Shown: positions 3,885 to 5,617 of the stretch, in pieces | Numbering within the stretch: the stretch's first letter is position 1 | Layout: each line of letters starts with the position of its first letter | Assembly (NCBI GenBank): GCA_030765665.1 | Contig: JAVCCD010000167.1 | Span: 1-5,617, forward strand | Direction: 5' to 3' | DNA from: Candidatus Tenebribacter mawsonii | GTDB taxonomy: Bacteria; Cloacimonadota; Cloacimonadia; Cloacimonadales; TCS61 | DNA length: 5,617 nt | Notes under the pieces: generated by a model | What the model was told of the DNA's origin: nothing | What the model saw: the letters and a program-made list of their open reading frames with translations, nothing else | The model's database searches: none | Made by a program: the position numbers and the translations under genes

Positions 3885-5617
3885 ATGGAATATCCTTTTG
3901 AAAAAATAGAGAAAAAATGGCAGAAGATCTGGGACGATAAAAAGATTTTCAATGCCAAAAATGATACAGATAAGAAGAATTATTATATTCTTTCAATGTT
4001 TCCTTACCCTTCAGGTGCACTGCACATGGGTCATGTTTCAAATTATTCAATTGCCGATGCTATAACGCGCTATAAGCTGATGCAGGGATTTAATGTAATG
4101 CAGCCCATGGGTTATGATTCTTTTGGAATGCCGGCAGAGAATTTTGCGATTCAACACAATTCACATCCACGCATAACCACAGATGAGAATATTGAAATTA
4201 TGAGAAAACAATTTGATATGATGGGTTTTGGTATTGATTGGGAACGTGAAGTAAGCACCTGCCATTCAGATTATTATAAATGGGGTCAGTGGTTCTTTAA
4301 GAAGATGTATAAAAAAGGACTGGCTTACAAAAAGACATCATTTCAAAATTGGTGTGATGACTGTAAAACAGTTTTAGCAAATGAGCAGGTAGAAGATGGA
4401 AAATGTTGGCGGTGCAGTAGTGTTGTACGTCAAAAAGAACTTGAACAATGGTTTTTTAAAATTACTAATTATGCAGAGGAACTGCTTGATTTCAGTGGAG
4501 TTATTGATTGGCCTGAGCGAGTTAAGACAATGCAGACTAATTGGATTGGTAAGAGTTTTGGAACTGAGATCTGGTTCAAATTAGAAAATTCGGATAAGCT
4601 GATAAAAGTTTTTACAACCAGACCAGACACGATCTTTGGTTGTACTTTTATGGCACTTCCACCAGAACATCCACTAGTTACAACCTGGCTCAAGCTTAAA
4701 GAGGAACCTGAAAATTCTAGCATACACAAGTTCTGTGATAGAGTGATGAATGAAGACACTATAACCAGAACAGCAGAAGATACAACTAAAGAAGGGATTT
4801 TCACAGGTAGATTTGCTATAAACCCTGTAAATGGAGAAAAAGTGCAGATCTGGATTACTAATTATGTACTTATGGATTACGGAACAGGTGCTGTGATGGC
4901 TGTTCCAACCCACGATCAGCGTGATTTCGAATTCGCAAAAAAGTATGATATCCCGATGAAAATAGTTATTCAAAATCTTGGAAAAGATCTAGTTCTAGAA
5001 GAGATGATAGCTGCTTATACTGAACCGGGAATTCTTGTGAATTCCAACAAATTTGATGGAATGGAAAGTAGAAAATCAATGAAATCCATTTCAGAATGGA
5101 TGGCTGCCAACAACATGGGAGAAGAGACGATTACCTATAGACTACGTGACTGGGGAGTTTCGCGTCAGCGTTACTGGGGAAATCCAATTCCAATAATTTA
5201 TTGTGATGATTGCGGAACAGTGCTGGTTCCAGATGAAGATCTACCAATCAAGTTGCCCGAGAATGTTGAACTAGGTAAAACCACTCAGAATCCGTTATTG
5301 TCAGTTGATGATTGGGTTAATGTGAAATGTCCAAAATGCAGTAAACCAGCTCGACGTGAAACAGATACGATGGATACATTTGTTGATAGTTCCTGGTATT
5401 ATGCACGTTATGCTGATCCAAAAAATGATAAAGAGCCGTTCAATAAAGCAATTGCTAATGATTGGTTGCCTGTTGATCAATACATTGGAGGTATCGAACA
5501 CGCTGTGATGCACTTGATGTATGCACGTTTCTTCCATAAATTTATGCGAGATTTGGGACTCGTGAATTCTGATGAGCCTTTTGCAAGATTGCTTACACAA
5601 GGCATGGTTACAAAAGA
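3885..5617 (+). CDS. leuS: Leucine--tRNA ligase, 3' end beyond the window
   Basis: This is a cytosolic class Ia aminoacyl-tRNA synthetase charging tRNA-Leu. The first 577 residues are present, and the final third with the KMSKS loop and anticodon-binding domain lies outside. The HIGH motif is H47-MGH50 in PYPSGALHMGH. C157, C160, C174 and C177 form a zinc-type CxxC pair in the typical CDDCKTVLANEQV context. The CP1 editing domain (about 220-415) keeps the threonine-rich TTRPDT (244-249) and the GTGAVMAVPTHDQRD block (333-347), with D344 the conserved residue that binds the mischarged amino acid. Post-transfer proofreading should therefore be intact. RDWGVSRQRYWG (421-432) returns to the catalytic core. 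A second set of cysteines at C440, C443, C482 and C485 suggests another zinc site, followed by MDTFVDSSWYY (496-506). The ATG at 3885 with AGGAG upstream gives the normal family N-terminus. Confidence 0.98.
   Translation, partial: MEYPFEKIEKKWQKIWDDKKIFNAKNDTDKKNYYILSMFPYPSGALHMGHVSNYSIADAITRYKLMQGFNVMQPMGYDSFGMPAENFAIQHNSHPRITTDENIEIMRKQFDMMGFGIDWEREVSTCHSDYYKWGQWFFKKMYKKGLAYKKTSFQNWCDDCKTVLANEQVEDGKCWRCSSVVRQKELEQWFFKITNYAEELLDFSGVIDWPERVKTMQTNWIGKSFGTEIWFKLENSDKLIKVFTTRPDTIFGCTFMALPPEHPLVTTWLKLKEEPENSSIHKFCDRVMNEDTITRTAEDTTKEGIFTGRFAINPVNGEKVQIWITNYVLMDYGTGAVMAVPTHDQRDFEFAKKYDIPMKIVIQNLGKDLVLEEMIAAYTEPGILVNSNKFDGMESRKSMKSISEWMAANNMGEETITYRLRDWGVSRQRYWGNPIPIIYCDDCGTVLVPDEDLPIKLPENVELGKTTQNPLLSVDDWVNVKCPKCSKPARRETDTMDTFVDSSWYYARYADPKNDKEPFNKAIANDWLPVDQYIGGIEHAVMHLMYARFFHKFMRDLGLVNSDEPFARLLTQGMVTK

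Noticed and set aside
4396..4973. Short open frames on both strands (62, 111 and 99 codons)
   Set aside because: All lie within leuS, which is continuous through every conserved synthetase motif, and they have no recognisable domains. They are shadows of the real frame.
5301..5600. 99-codon minus-strand open frame
   Set aside because: It is antisense to the conserved leuS catalytic core and shows no domain or convincing ribosome binding site.

Overview
The window is AT-rich DNA from a bacterium that uses clear Shine-Dalgarno sites (AGGAG, AAGGA, GGAGG). The lineage cannot be fixed from this sequence. The codon bias and gene content would suit an anaerobic Gram-negative such as a member of the FCB group, but that is only a guess.

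Layout from left to right: (1) Positions 14-1213 hold what looks like a complete IS110-group insertion sequence. It carries a 326-aa DEDD/serine transposase on the minus strand, a promoter and a foldable bridge RNA in its ~207-nt leader end, and a very short (~8 nt) other end. The guide segments of the RNA match both the element's ends and its flanks, and all four matches meet at an AT core dinucleotide. This fixes the ends of the element and shows that it split a small palindrome just after the next gene. (2) Positions 1225-2481 (minus) encode a full-length HI0933/YhiN/BaiN-type flavoprotein. (3) Positions 2548-3380 form a REP-transposase module: a 179-aa Y1/HUH RAYT gene between two ~120-bp direct repeats, each holding four hairpins that share an AAGT-NNN-ACTT crown. 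(4) Positions 3392-3598 (minus) encode a 68-aa two-helix membrane protein with a very strong ribosome binding site. (5) From 3750 rightward, a 25-codon leader ORF ending in a leucine-rich run lies ahead of leuS, which runs off the right edge after 577 codons.

The four minus-strand protein genes point left, away from leuS, and 3599-3749 is the divergent control region. Two unrelated mobile systems sit near the flavoprotein gene: IS110 just downstream of it, and the RAYT/REP module just upstream. The most notable findings are the readable bridge RNA with its reconstructed empty site, the paired hairpin arrays around the RAYT gene, and the candidate leucine leader peptide ahead of leuS.
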